A stretch of DNA of 64,000 nucleotides from assembly GCA_963691705.1 (NCBI GenBank), contig OY829537.1:69461352-69525351 (forward strand). Direction: 5' to 3'. Numbering within the stretch: position 1 is the first letter of the stretch; every line of letters begins with the position of its first letter. Below the pieces are notes generated by a model. The model did not search any database and had not been told where the DNA came from. It saw only the letters and a program-made list of their open reading frames with translations. This DNA is from Viola odorata. Lineage: Eukaryota; Streptophyta; Magnoliopsida; Malpighiales; Violaceae. Made by a program: the position numbers and the translations under genes. Shown here piece after piece: positions 35,044 through 45,679 of the stretch.

Positions 35044-38000
35044 TTCCCTCCCCCTTCGGGAGGATTCGTCCTCGAATCCGTATCGGCATCATCCGCAAGT
35101 CCATACTCGTCATCTGCATCAAACAAAACTAAGTCAGAAACATTGAAAGTGGAGCTAACGGCACCATACTCACTCGGCAACGCCAGTTTATAGGCATTGT
35201 TGTTGATCTTCTCAACAATCTGGAACGGTCCATCTCCTCGAGGTGAGAGCTTGCCGCGGCGTTGGTCAGGAAAACGCTCCTTGCGCATATGCAACCAGAC
35301 CCAATCGCCAACCTGAAACGTCACTAGCCGTCTGCCCTCGTTCCGTTTCTGCACAAGCTTCTCATTCATACGCTCAATGTTCTGTTTTGCCTTAGCATGT
35401 AAGTGCTTGACAAAATCAGCCTTCTGTGCACCATCTAAACTTACAACATCACTCAACGGTAAAGGAGTTAAATCCAAAACAGTTCTAGGATTAAATCCAT
35501 AAACAAGCTCAAACGGTGAGTAATGAGTAGTAGAATGAACAGCACGGTTGTAAGCAAATTCAATAAACGGTAAATGATCAACCCAAGTAGAAACATGCTT
35601 ACGAACTAAGGTGCACAAAAGGGAGCCAAGAGTCCGATTTACCACCTCTGTTTGGCCATCCGTTTGTGGGTGATAAGAAGTAGAATATAACAATTTAGTA
35701 CCAAGTTTCTTCCACAAGACACGCCAAAAATGGCTAAGAAACTTAGTATCCCTATCACTCACAATCGTCAAAGGAATTCCATGCAAACGTACTACTTCAC
35801 GAAAGAATAAATCAGCAATCTGAGTAGCATCACTCGTAGTAGAACATGGAATAAAATGGGACATTTTTGAGAATCTGTCCACTACAACAAAAACAGAATC
35901 CTTGCCGTTTTTAGACTTAGGCAGTCCGACAACAAAATCCATGGATAAATCAGTCCAAGGATGAGAAGGAACAGGTAACGGCATGTACTCTCCATGACCA
36001 ACAGACTTAGATTTGGCTCTACGGTAAACTAAACATCTAGCGATGATGCGCACAACATCACACTTCATGTGAGGCCAATAAAAATGATCATTCAAAATAT
36101 CTAAAGTCTTAGTCACGCCAAAGTGGCCCATCAAACCACCACTATGGGCTTCATGCACAAGTAATTCACGAAGAGAGCAATGAGGAATACACAAATTTTT
36201 ACCCCGAAATAAATACCCCTCATGCTTATAGAATTTAGAACCAGAAATAGACACACCATGCATATAGATATTACCAAAATCAGAATCGGTAGCATAGAGT
36301 TCTATGATGTGCGAAAAGCCAAGCAACTTAGCATTAAGAGAAGTAATTAACACATACCGTCGAGATAGTGCATCAGCAACAATGTTCTCTTTACCTTGCT
36401 TGTACTGAATATGATAAGGGAAAGCTTCAATAAATTCCATCCAAGCGGCATGTCTCCGATTTAGCTTCCCTTGTCCCTTGAGGTACTTTAAGCTCAAATG
36501 ATCAGTGTGGATGATAAACTCTCTCGGCATCAGGTAGTGTTGCCATGTCTCCAATGCGCGAACAAGGGCATAGAATTCCTTGTCATATGTCGGGTACCTG
36601 AGCTGAGCATCCTTGAGCTTCTCGCTGAAATAGGCAATCGGCCGTTTCTCTTGCATCAGAACGACGCCGATTCCTAACCCGCTGGCGTCACACTCTATCT
36701 CAAACGCCTTAGTGAAATCGGGCAAAGCTAGTACTGGAGCGGTACAAAGCCGTTCCTTGAGGGTAGTAAACGCCTCTTCATGTGGCTGTTCCCATCGGAA
36801 GGCAGTATTCTTCTTTGTTAGATCATTCAATAGAACAGCGATGGTGCTAAAGTCCTTCACAAAGCGCCGATAGAAGCTTGCCAAGCCATGGAAGGATCTG
36901 ACGTCACTAACGGTCTTGGGCGTTGGCCACTCCTGAATCGCGCGGATCTTTTCTTCATCCACTTTAACGCCATCTGTACTCACAATAAAACCAAGAAAAC
37001 CAACTTGTTCTATTGCGAAAGAACACTTACTAGGTTTAGCAAATAATTTCTGTTCACGAAGTGTTAGAAAGACTTCCCTAAGATGTAAAACATGCTCATC
37101 AACGGATTTGCTATAGATTAAAATGTCATCAAAATAAACTACAACAAATCTGCCAAGTAAGTGCCGAAGTACATGGTTCATTAACCTCATAAAGGTGCTA
37201 GGAGCATTAGTTAAACCAAATGGCATAACCATCCATTCATATAAACCGTACTTTGTTTTAAAAGTAGTTTTCCATTCATCCCCTTCTTTCATGCGAATTT
37301 GGTGGTATCCACTCATTAAATCGATTTTAGAAAAGATTTTGCTGCCACTTAATTCGTCTAACATATCATCTAAACGAGGAATAGGGTGACGATACTTTAC
37401 AGTGATTTTGTTGATTGCCCGGCAGTCAACACACATTCTCCAAGTTCCATCCTTCTTCGGGACTAGAATGACTGGAACGGCACATGGGGATAGACTCTCC
37501 CGAACGTACCCACGCGCAAGCAAATCGTCCACTTGCCGTTGTAGCTCCTTGGTTTCCTCAGGATTGGATCGGTAAGCAGGCCGATGTGGAATTGCCGAGC
37601 CAGGGGCAAAGTCTATCTGATGTTCAATGCCTCGAATCGGAGGTAAACCACGTGGTATCTCCTCGGGTAGAACATCTTCAAATTCCTGCAAGAGAGACGA
37701 AACACCAATCGGAACGGTAGGCTGCCGATCCGTTGTGCCCGTTAGTAAATAGTAAGAACGGAAACGGATGAGAAAAAGGGGACGGCTTTTGCCAAAAGAT
37801 TTTTGAGAAGAAACGTTTTCCTCAACTTCGCTCCCCTTGGCATATACACTCAATTTCTTTTTATTTGCCTCTCCTTTTCTCTCAATGCCACTCTCAGCAC
37901 GCTTACTTTTTTCGTGCGAATGTTTACTCACTCCCTCTGCATGCTTGCTGTTTTCATGCGAATGTTGAAGGCTCACACACTCAATATTTTGCTCTTTATG

Positions 38001-39842
38001 TTTCACTCTCAAGCCTTCTTTTTCCTTTTCAAGCTGTTTGGCAATTTCATACTCAACATGGGACTTAGCAAGCCATTGCTGATCTTCAAACACTTCAGCT
38101 TGGGTTAACGGTGCCAAGGTGAATTTCTTGCCATCCTTGACTATCCTGTAGAGATTGCGCTTCCCTTCATGATTCGCCTCTCTATCAAACTGCCATGGTC
38201 GGCCAAGGAGGATATGGCTAGCTTGCATCGGCACAACATCACAGAGAACTTCATCATTGTATTTGCCGATCCTAAACGTAACAAGTACTTGTTTGGTCAC
38301 CTTAATACCGTTAGCATCCGTCATCCAATGTAGATGATACGGTTTCGGATGCTTCAATGTTGGCAAGGCCAACTTGTAGACCATCAACGCACTGGCACAG
38401 TTTGTACAGCTGCCGTTGTCAATAATAATGGAGCATCCTTTGTTATCAATCACACCTCGGGTGTGAAACAGATTGGTCCGTTGCTCCTCATCACACACTT
38501 CTTCGGTGGTCTGGACACTCAGGTTCCGTCGGACCACCAGTAACCGAACCTGCTCTCTCTCCTGATAGTCACTATCGGAATCGAGACTGCTATCGGTCTC
38601 GGGTGCCGATTGTGCTGGCTCATCGTCCGATTCCTCCTCTCCATTCGGCCGGATGATAAAGACTCTCATATTTGGGCATTCTGATTTCTTATGCCCTCGA
38701 CCGTTGCATTTGAAACACACAATGTCTTTAGTGGCTGGCCGATCCACTGGTGGAGTGTAAGGTTTCGTAGTTGCCGTTTTGGAAGGGATAACGACACTGG
38801 AAGGATTCTTTGAAACGGTAGGAACCGTTCTATCGTCCTTACTCCAAGATGACTTCTTCCAAGTTGTAGAACCGGTAGGCCTAGAAGAATTCTTAGCCTT
38901 CCGATGCTTCTCAATCTTTTGAGCCATGTGAAGCATCTCCTCGATAGTGTTGTATTGCGTCAGCTCCAAAGCATCGGCAATATCTGCGTTCAAACCAGCA
39001 CTGAACCTAGCCATCGTTACCTCAGGTTCCTCAGTAACCTTTGCCTGTGCTAAAGCAATCTCCATCTCATTGAAATAGGCTCCAACACTCTTGCTGCCTT
39101 GCTTTAAGGTCTGAAGCCGTTGATGAAGCTGACGGTGAAAGTGAATCGGAACAAACCGTTGTCTCATCGCCTGTTTCATCTCGCCCCAATTATCAATCGG
39201 ACCAGCATAAACGGCTGCTCTCTTCAGGTTGAGCTGCTCCCACCAATGACTAGCGTAGCCACTGAATTCAACGACTGCCAGCTGAACCTTTTTACTCTCC
39301 GAATAATTGTGACATAAAAAGATAGCGTCTATCTTCCGTTCCCAGTTCAGGAATGCATCAGGGTCATCGGTACCCTCAAACGGCGGTATCTTCATTTTGA
39401 TGCTACTGATATTAGCATCCAATCTGTCATCTTCCCGTTCTCTTCTACCAACCCGTTCTCCTCGTCTTTCCCCTCTCGGACCATCCCGAGCATATATATA
39501 TCCTTCTCCTCCGTCAGGTTCCTCTTCTAGATCGGGTTGTGGAATTTGTGGTCCACGTCTAGCGAGTCGTCTGGGAGGAACGTTGACCATGTCACGCTGC
39601 CGATTCACTTCACGTGGTCGACGGGCGTTGTCATCCTCGTCGGACGGTTCTGTTATATGTCCATCGGCTCTGTCATCAGCTGCTCTATTCACTGCTCTCG
39701 GATTTGGGTTTAGAGTAGCTAACGCTTCGACTCTAGCCATCCTTGCATCGGCAGTTAGTTGCCGTTCTGTCATGGCTCTAAGTTGTTCCGTTATGTTGGC
39801 TAACATAGCCGACAGATCGGGTTGTGCTCCTTCTTGAGACAT
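34800..39842 (-). CDS. CRM-like gag-pol polyprotein
   Basis: The chosen start is the Met at 39842 (MSQEGAQPDLSAML), which aligns with the gag start of the 1-3985 element; the frame is open a little further upstream. It runs 1680 codons without a stop. In order: gag with zinc knuckle CFKCNGRGHKKSEC (about residue 380); protease IIIDNGSCTN (about 475) and LLGRPWQFD; reverse transcriptase with VVVYFDDILIYS (about 900); RNase H FEIECDASGLGIGVV (about 1050); integrase with HSGGLMGHFG (about 1235), MDFVVGLPKS, VSDRDTKF and PQTDGQTEVVNR. The C-terminal tail (GPMTRARAQRLQDRLSSL) is encoded by the LTR. One oddity: the integrase zinc site reads RCLVYRRAKS, with Tyr (codon 36024-36026) where the second Cys is expected. 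The proteins would form virus-like particles and copy and insert the element. Confidence 0.9.
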   Translation of the reverse strand: MSQEGAQPDLSAMLANITEQLRAMTERQLTADARMARVEALATLNPNPRAVNRAADDRADGHITEPSDEDDNARRPREVNRQRDMVNVPPRRLARRGPQIPQPDLEEEPDGGEGYIYARDGPRGERRGERVGRREREDDRLDANISSIKMKIPPFEGTDDPDAFLNWERKIDAIFLCHNYSESKKVQLAVVEFSGYASHWWEQLNLKRAAVYAGPIDNWGEMKQAMRQRFVPIHFHRQLHQRLQTLKQGSKSVGAYFNEMEIALAQAKVTEEPEVTMARFSAGLNADIADALELTQYNTIEEMLHMAQKIEKHRKAKNSSRPTGSTTWKKSSWSKDDRTVPTVSKNPSSVVIPSKTATTKPYTPPVDRPATKDIVCFKCNGRGHKKSECPNMRVFIIRPNGEEESDDEPAQSAPETDSSLDSDSDYQEREQVRLLVVRRNLSVQTTEEVCDEEQRTNLFHTRGVIDNKGCSIIIDNGSCTNCASALMVYKLALPTLKHPKPYHLHWMTDANGIKVTKQVLVTFRIGKYNDEVLCDVVPMQASHILLGRPWQFDREANHEGKRNLYRIVKDGKKFTLAPLTQAEVFEDQQWLAKSHVEYEIAKQLEKEKEGLRVKHKEQNIECVSLQHSHENSKHAEGVSKHSHEKSKRAESGIERKGEANKKKLSVYAKGSEVEENVSSQKSFGKSRPLFLIRFRSYYLLTGTTDRQPTVPIGVSSLLQEFEDVLPEEIPRGLPPIRGIEHQIDFAPGSAIPHRPAYRSNPEETKELQRQVDDLLARGYVRESLSPCAVPVILVPKKDGTWRMCVDCRAINKITVKYRHPIPRLDDMLDELSGSKIFSKIDLMSGYHQIRMKEGDEWKTTFKTKYGLYEWMVMPFGLTNAPSTFMRLMNHVLRHLLGRFVVVYFDDILIYSKSVDEHVLHLREVFLTLREQKLFAKPSKCSFAIEQVGFLGFIVSTDGVKVDEEKIRAIQEWPTPKTVSDVRSFHGLASFYRRFVKDFSTIAVLLNDLTKKNTAFRWEQPHEEAFTTLKERLCTAPVLALPDFTKAFEIECDASGLGIGVVLMQEKRPIAYFSEKLKDAQLRYPTYDKEFYALVRALETWQHYLMPREFIIHTDHLSLKYLKGQGKLNRRHAAWMEFIEAFPYHIQYKQGKENIVADALSRRYVLITSLNAKLLGFSHIIELYATDSDFGNIYMHGVSISGSKFYKHEGYLFRGKNLCIPHCSLRELLVHEAHSGGLMGHFGVTKTLDILNDHFYWPHMKCDVVRIIARCLVYRRAKSKSVGHGEYMPLPVPSHPWTDLSMDFVVGLPKSKNGKDSVFVVVDRFSKMSHFIPCSTTSDATQIADLFFREVVRLHGIPLTIVSDRDTKFLSHFWRVLWKKLGTKLLYSTSYHPQTDGQTEVVNRTLGSLLCTLVRKHVSTWVDHLPFIEFAYNRAVHSTTHYSPFELVYGFNPRTVLDLTPLPLSDVVSLDGAQKADFVKHLHAKAKQNIERMNEKLVQKRNEGRRLVTFQVGDWVWLHMRKERFPDQRRGKLSPRGDGPFQIVEKINNNAYKLALPSEYGAVSSTFNVSDLVLFDADDEYGLADDADTDSRTNPPEGGGNDANPRIQLPLPPAGPMTRARAQRLQDRLSSLIHKELESEMTSERTALREKTAKIVNLLTFALTDDDVGQTAIDRYAHNGT
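35044..35057 (-). other. Polypurine tract inside the coding region
   Basis: GAAGGGGGAGGGAA on the minus strand abuts the TG of the 3' LTR and is translated as part of PEGGGN in the polyprotein. Confidence 0.85.
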
Positions 39843-40819
39843 CTTTAAGTGCCTGAAATTCACAACACAATAGAAAACGTAAAATTGCACTAACCTAGCG
39901 CTCCCTCACGTGTTTACTCTCGTGTTTAACACTCTAATAATCTCACAAAAAAAAAAAAAAAAAATCACACAAAATCTCCTGCAATGTTCAAGCGTTAGTG
40001 AGACTCAAGAATTCAATGGAAAGCTGCCAAGAAGACTCTCAAGAGACAACTAGCTTCAAATAAAACGGGATACTTGGTATTTGAGTAATTGCAAGATCAA
40101 TCAATTAAACAAATATCAAGTGGAGTGGAAGACAATATTAAAGAATCAAAGAAAGGCTTTATTTGACTCGAACGACTCAAACAAAAGTAATCCTCAATCT
40201 ATGGTATATTTGGTGCATGGGTGAGAGAATAAAGTAAGTTTTGCCTTTAATAAGTGGAAGACAAAAATAGAGAATATTCCTATGGGAAAAGGTAGTGGGT
40301 GCGGGACAAAACAAAGTGGAAGGATGGGTTGCCTTCTACTTTTCAGAACACTTTTGTGCAATGCTAAAAGTATGCTTAATAAAATATTTGCACATGCAAT
40401 CCCAATAAGCTTGACAGATGTGGGATCGGTCAACAAACAACAAAATTTAATTTTCCTATCACTGGAATGAATCAAATCAGGTGTTTGTACCAAAAAAAAT
40501 ATATATTTTTTTTTTAATCCTGAATGCACAAAACCCAGTCTTAGTAGAATGCTTGTAACTTTCGTTTCAGATGTCCAAATCACTCGATTCCTTTTGATTC
40601 GGAATCTACACAGATATAGCTTTCTAACGACACCAATATCACCCAATTCGGCTACCAACTGATACGTTAAAACAATTTTGACAACTGACCAGAATTTGCA
40701 CATATACTAACCAAGTACAGCAAGGAAATCGGTTCTGGAATGGAGTAGAAAGATTTACCGATTTCAATAATGAAAACTTGAAACAAAGAACGATACTTAC
40801 CAATCTTTGAACGCCTTAA
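39843..40819 (-). other. CRM-like leader region
   Basis: About 980 bp between the primer site and the gag start. A stretch including a 20-base A run (39943-39962 on the plus strand) and the ACTCGTGTTTAACACTCTAA phrase is shared in outline with the leader of the 1-3985 element (1760-1860). No gene is supported in it. Confidence 0.65.
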
Positions 40820-40831
40820 GCTCCGCTACCA
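40820..40831 (-). other. Primer binding site
   Basis: Minus strand TGGTAGCGGAGC, two bases from the 5' LTR end. It is the same 10-of-12 match to the initiator-Met site as in the element at 1-3985. Confidence 0.75.
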
Positions 40832-40833
40832 AC

Positions 40834-41802
40834 TGATACGATCCTGGTTCCTTAGGATGCGTAACACCAACTGTGATCTTTGTTCAAAGACGGATTTCCT
40901 GCGGAATAGAATGAACTGATAGATAACTCGACAAGTACGAGCTTAGACCACTAGCTAACCTGTGCTAAGTGCCCTAATCGATTTCAAGTCAAGGGTCTTG
41001 AATCGGGTTCTTAGGACTAGACTCAACAATGTGAGAATCACACTAAGATAAACGAGACAATAATGCAATTCCAAGATTTACTTGTAGAAGACTCAAGTAT
41101 TGCGGACTCAAGAATAACAAGGTTCAACCAACTTGAACAAGGGGCGGAGATTGAAGAGATTAACTCAATATATCAAATAACAGCCCCTTTCTAAGGAGGC
41201 CAAAAGGCTCCTTATATAGGTTACAAATAAACCCTAATTCCAAAAGAGGAATATTACATAAAGTAGATACTTAACTAATGAACTAAATGTCTATTTAATT
41301 AATTAGCTAAACAAAGTAAAAGCAATAAACGCGTGCAGCTTCTGGACAACAGAAACGGACAAGTGCCGATCGAGGTAGGGACCAATCGGGCAGGAGCCGT
41401 TTCATTCAAGGGCAGATAGGCGCCAAAACGGACACGCGGAAATGTTGAACCAAACGGCAACGGATGAGTCAAAACGGTAAGTGCCGTTTTGAGAGAAACG
41501 GACGCGTGCCGATAGAATGGTCAAATGCCGTTTGACCAATGCCGATTGTGCCAGTTGATCAAGTGCCGTTGTGCGCATAACGGTCAATTGCCGTTTGACC
41601 CACGTCATCATCGGTCAAGGCAAAAGTGAGAAGATTCACTATCTTTGCCGTCTTCTCCCTAAGTGCAGTCCTCTCACTTGTCATCTCAGATTCTAGCTCT
41701 TTGTGGATGAGGGATGACAATCGGTCTTGAAGTCGTTGGGCTCTGGCTCGAGTCATTGGACCAGCTGGTGGTAACGGTAACTGGATGCGTGGATTCGCAT
41801 CA
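40834..41802 (-). repeat. 5' LTR of CRM-like element
   Basis: 969 bp, matching 34075-35043. Its TATA box (minus strand) is at about 41211-41218. Confidence 0.93.
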
Positions 41803-42484
41803 GAGGAGGTCCTCAAAAGATGAGCCGCCCCGTTACCACCAAAGACTGATGGACCTGAGGCGGGAACGAAGATCAATGTCTGTATGCTGCTAATAATACA
41901 GGTAGTCGAGAGGAGTACGAGCTAGAATCCTGGAAAACGTGAAGGAGCGCGATATTACGGGTAGCCATGACGTAAAAGCCGTACGATTGTAGGTGTCCAC
42001 AGTGTAAGGCCGCGTCGATATCGCAGGTAGCTCCTGGCAGTGTAAAGCCTCGCCGGTATCGCGGGTATCTGGTGGTATAAAGCCTCACAAATCGTAGGCA
42101 GCCGATGGCGTAAAACCGCGTCAATATCGCTGACTCCATGAGCAGAAAGGAAAGAAAAAACCCGCATGTTCTCGAAATCCCTTCCGCGGCAACGTCAACA
42201 GTAGTCCGTCAGCATCAATAACTCTCCTATGGCACGGACGAGTTTGCAACCTTCTAAGCACTACTGATGACCCAGACCTGTTAATACCGCTAGGCGAAAA
42301 TGACATCCTAATGGTTTTGGACGAGTTAGCGGCGTCTCTCGCTGATATCGAAAGAGACAAAGAAGCTCGGAGATTCCGTAAATATATCGCCATAAGGAGG
42401 AAAGGACCCTCACCAAAGATACCCGACATGGACAGGGAATGATAGCCCTTGGTAAACACCCGGGCTCGTTTTCAGTTGGGCTTA
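41803..42484 (+). other. Tat 3' internal region
   Basis: Continuation of the Tat element after the nested insertion, beginning with the second GAGGA. No good frame is present. It ends at the 3' LTR. The phrase CTCGTTTTCAGTTGGGCT just before the LTR (42465-42482) also occurs at 33417-33434. The purine-rich tract expected before the LTR is not obvious. Confidence 0.6.
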
Positions 42485-43095
42485 TGATAACAATCAAGAC
42501 AATCCCAAGGATATTGCTGTAATTATGACCCTTGCCGAGGGCGGAATTCTATAAGCCTATCGGATATCTAAGCTATCGCTACTAGACCGTGAGGTATTTT
42601 CTAGGATGGTCGACGTCAGCGGGGGGAGGACTCACGCGTCTCTGGACGCACGGCATCATCCCATCCCAAGGGACCCATGGAGTTATCTCCCTCGACATCA
42701 TCATGGGTATCGCCCCCGGCACCCTCCTCAGAGGTATCACCCATGACGTCACCAGAAGTATCGCCCATGACGTCACCTCAGGTATCGCCCATGACGTCAT
42801 CCCCAAGTATCGCCCATGACATCATCCAGAGCTGTATCTCCCCTGGATATCGCTCTCTCCCCGGATATCGCCCCCAGCGGCCTATAAATATTCTCTCATT
42901 TTAAAACATCAAGTAAGCCGAAAAAACTGCCTACCAGATCCTCTGCTATTTTTGAACCGCTTACTGACTTAAGCATCGGAGTGTCTACGCCGGAGTCCCC
43001 CCTCCGGCGCTTTGCAGGTGGATTCGACGTCATCTACAGCGCCTCCGACCAACAGTAGACATCGTCCCGATCATCTCGAAGGTCGAATCTTATCA
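42485..43095 (+). repeat. Tat 3' LTR (611 bp)
   Basis: TGATAA...TTATCA, followed by the ATTGT duplication. It is 45 bp longer than the 5' LTR because the short tandem array has more units. Confidence 0.93.
42744..42824 (+). promoter_or_regulatory. TGACGTCA repeat cluster in Tat U3
   Basis: Units of about 24 bp (ATCGCCCATGACGTCA) give palindromic TGACGTCA at 42744-42751, 42768-42775 and 42792-42799 and a variant TGACATCA at 42817-42824. TGACGTCA is a known plant bZIP (TGA/CREB-type) binding site. The 5' LTR has a single copy (19846-19853). Confidence 0.6.
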
Positions 43096-43100
43096 ATTGT

Positions 43101-44830
43101 TACTAGTAATACCAAATGAAATTTTCAACAACAAAAAATGAGAAAAAAACAAGATGTGCAGATTAAGGTTTAGTGAAACTCCTTATAATTATATCGTACT
43201 TCTTGAATTTTCACGAGTTGGGAAAAATATTGGTAGAGATCGTTAGTCTTTCAAAAAGCTACAAGTTTGCAAAAGTAACACGAAGTTTTTTTTACAATAA
43301 TTATTTTGGTTAGTTTTGTGATACCTACTTTGTTTGAATTTAGACTACTTAATTGGCCTATAATTTATGTATGTGCTAAGAAAATTGCTTTTTAGGCTCA
43401 AATATATGAATATCTTTTTATTATTATTTTCATAAATATTAGTGAGGATAACTCCAAGTAGATCCTTCCTTGGTGTAAGTGGTTTGACACTTTTATTTCA
43501 AAATATATTGTTGATTCGATCTTTATTATACTAAATAATTTAAAAAATCTATATCTATTTTCTAATGTACAACTTATGGGTCAAGAAATTAAAATTAGTA
43601 CATTTATATAGTCATTTATATACTAATTTATGAGACGAAAATGGACCAATATTAATATTTTTATAGGGGGAAAAATTAATAACAAATAACTAATAGAGAC
43701 TATTTTTTTTACTACTACCCATCCCCTAGATACACCGCTGATTAAAAGTTACTCATTTATTTAAATAAGAAGAAATTACAACCTAATAAAGAAGTGATAT
43801 ACCAATCATCTCTTATCATGTCATTGCTAAAGATGTTAAAATTAAAAAAGTTAGTATATATATAAACATTATTCAAACAATAAATATTTGATCACATACT
43901 ATTATCAACGTAGAGCGTAAATTATTCTATAATTACAAGTCTCAACCACAAATCATCTATTGTTTATAAGATTTTATTTGTGGTTATTTTACTCAAATGT
44001 TCATAATAATTTGGCCCTTTATTTTATTTTTTTGCTTAATGTATGCTAGTACAATGTCAATATAGAACCAACTTCGTGTAAATGAGAATATTATATTCTT
44101 TTTCATGAGATAACATGCGACCTCACAATCAATTAAAAAATTATATAAAAAAAATCAAATTTTGAGAAGGCTTCAAAAATATAATTTGAATACTAAAATA
44201 TTAAAAATACAAAAAAGAATAGAAGAAAAAAAATTATGCAAGAAAATAAGAAAAGTAGTTAAAATGTGAGACAACTTTTAAAAGAAAGTAAAATATAAAA
44301 AAAAAACGTTAGAAAACATATACACACATGTCGACAAGGGATTAAAAATCCAATCTAATGAGCAACATAACAAGTCCATGTAATAAAAGTACCTCGACCT
44401 TCTTATTTTTCTTCTTTCTCATTTTTTAATTAACTAATTAATATCTACACGTGGGTCCTAAATAACTATGACACCACAACAAATTCTCCACACTTATTTG
44501 AGAATGACTAGGTGCCAAATTGATAAAAAATAAAATGAATACAACTCAACATTGGTTGACAAAAGAAACGGTAACTAGTGGTAAGAGGTTCGCTTCTCAT
44601 GGAACAATGGTATAATTCAAGTTTCTAAATATAATATGATATAACATAAACAAAGTAAACAAGTGGGGTTTTGAATAGTGAGATCGAATAATAAATAAGA
44701 ACTGGATTGTAAATACAACAAGTGACAAGGTGAAGATATGGTAGTAAAATTAAAAGATAAAGATTCCTAATAAAGACTACTCAAGGTTATGATTCACAAA
44801 TATGCAAAAATATTCAAAATTGATTTTGTA
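43101..44830. other. AT-rich intergenic region
   Basis: After the Tat target duplication. Very AT-rich, with no gene or mobile element recognised. Confidence 0.6.
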
Positions 44831-45000
44831 GGGAAACTATAGAGATCGGATTGACTTTGACCTTTTACTCTTCTCTTATATCAAGTCACTTAAAAATGTA
44901 CACTATTAAAGACCCTAATCACCTAGCAACCCTAAGGTTCACTTATAGGATTTAACTAGCTGATTGATAAAAATAGGGAGAGACTTCCTTTGGCCATGAG
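44831..45000. repeat. Diverged repeat also present at 10306-10470
   Basis: Shares CTATAGAGA, AACCCTAAGGTTCACTTATA and nearby words with the earlier copy, in the same orientation. Probably retroelement non-coding sequence; no ends identified. Confidence 0.45.
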
Positions 45001-45154
45001 ATCAGTTCACTTGCCTCTTTAGACCAAATTATTTTCTTTCTATAGTCTCAAAAAATAAATCTTATACTTATTTCAATCTAGTTATTTACTGCATCGTTTT
45101 AACTATGTAGACCCAAAGTTATTAGGAATAACTATATTCATTCAAGCTAAAATC

Positions 45155-45460
45155 TAGTGAGCACACGTGTTTATGTCTCAAAACGAAAGCTTTCACTAGG
45201 CAATTTGGAACCAAAAGAAAGATAAGAGATGGATCTAGTTCAAGACAAGTTAAACACAAGCAGTGAACAAGGAAGAGTGCGAAAAAGATTGAAGAAATAA
45301 ACAAGCGGATTAGATAAAGAAATGATAAAAATAGCCGAAAATGTAATGCTTATATTAAAGAAAGAAAAAGATTACAAGTTTGATGATTGAAACTTTTACT
45401 TGTGAGAATGTGAGTATCATCAACTACATATCAAACAAGGAAGTCTTTGGTGAATAAGGG
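45155..45460 (-). repeat. 3' LTR remnant of the split element
   Basis: Matches 57404-57713 with many differences. It lacks counterparts for the U3 and TATA part of the right copy, and its outer end is not preserved. Confidence 0.6.
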
Positions 45461-45679
45461 AGGAGGTTGGCCCCAAAGCCTTGTGCTTGGAGGCGCTTCA
45501 CATTAGCCTCGTGTGGATCGAGATCATGGAAGGTGGAGCTCTCGAGCGCGCGACTTAGGGTTTGGGCACCCTTGGCCTTGGCTTCGGCACATCCCTCCTT
45601 GGTGCCCTCAGCCTCGTTGTCGCTACCATGACCGTCGTCCTCGGTGTCGTCGACGACCATTTCTTCCTCAAGGTGGTCT
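45424..45679 (-). pseudogene. gag-like frame of the split element, C-terminal part
   Basis: Reads DHLEEEMVVDDTEDDGHGSD (acidic), then DLDPHEANVKRLQAQGFGAN and ends SPKTSLFDM within the LTR-related sequence. With one copy of the Athila target duplication removed, it is in the same frame as the piece at 56042-56285, but a TGA stands just before the join. No enzyme domain is present. Confidence 0.55.

Larger units (their letters stand above)
34075..41802 (-). mobile_element. Full-length CRM-like Ty3/gypsy retrotransposon, nested in the Tat element
   Basis: LTRs of 969 bp (34075-35043 and 40834-41802) are identical by eye except one T/A difference in the TTAACTCAAT.TATCAAAT context. The target duplication is GAGGA (34070-34074 and 41803-41807). 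The primer site, leader, one long polyprotein frame and polypurine tract are in correct order on the minus strand. The RT/integrase text and the coding region running into the 3' LTR point to the CRM (centromeric retrotransposon) chromoviruses; no classical chromodomain is visible. It is a recent insertion. The closest relative in the window is the deleted element at 1-3985. Confidence 0.92.
19559..43095 (+). mobile_element. Tat-lineage Ty3/gypsy retrotransposon with antisense gene block, containing a nested element
   Basis: LTRs at 19559-20124 and 42485-43095 begin TGATAA and end TTATCA, and the whole is flanked by ATTGT (19554-19558 and 43096-43100). Without the nested element (34075-41802 plus its 5 bp duplication) it is about 15.8 kb, a normal size for Tat. 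The lineage call rests on the two RNase H domains before integrase, the RT text (AYVDDILVKS), the tandem repeats after pol and the minus-strand frames between pol and the 3' LTR. Gag-pol is broken by a deletion, frameshifts and stops. About 16 differences plus a repeat-number change separate the LTRs, so this is an old copy. Confidence 0.93.

Noticed and set aside
39397..39837. 146-codon plus-strand frame opposite the CRM-like gag
   Set aside because: Serine/arginine-rich shadow of the gag frame; no independent support.
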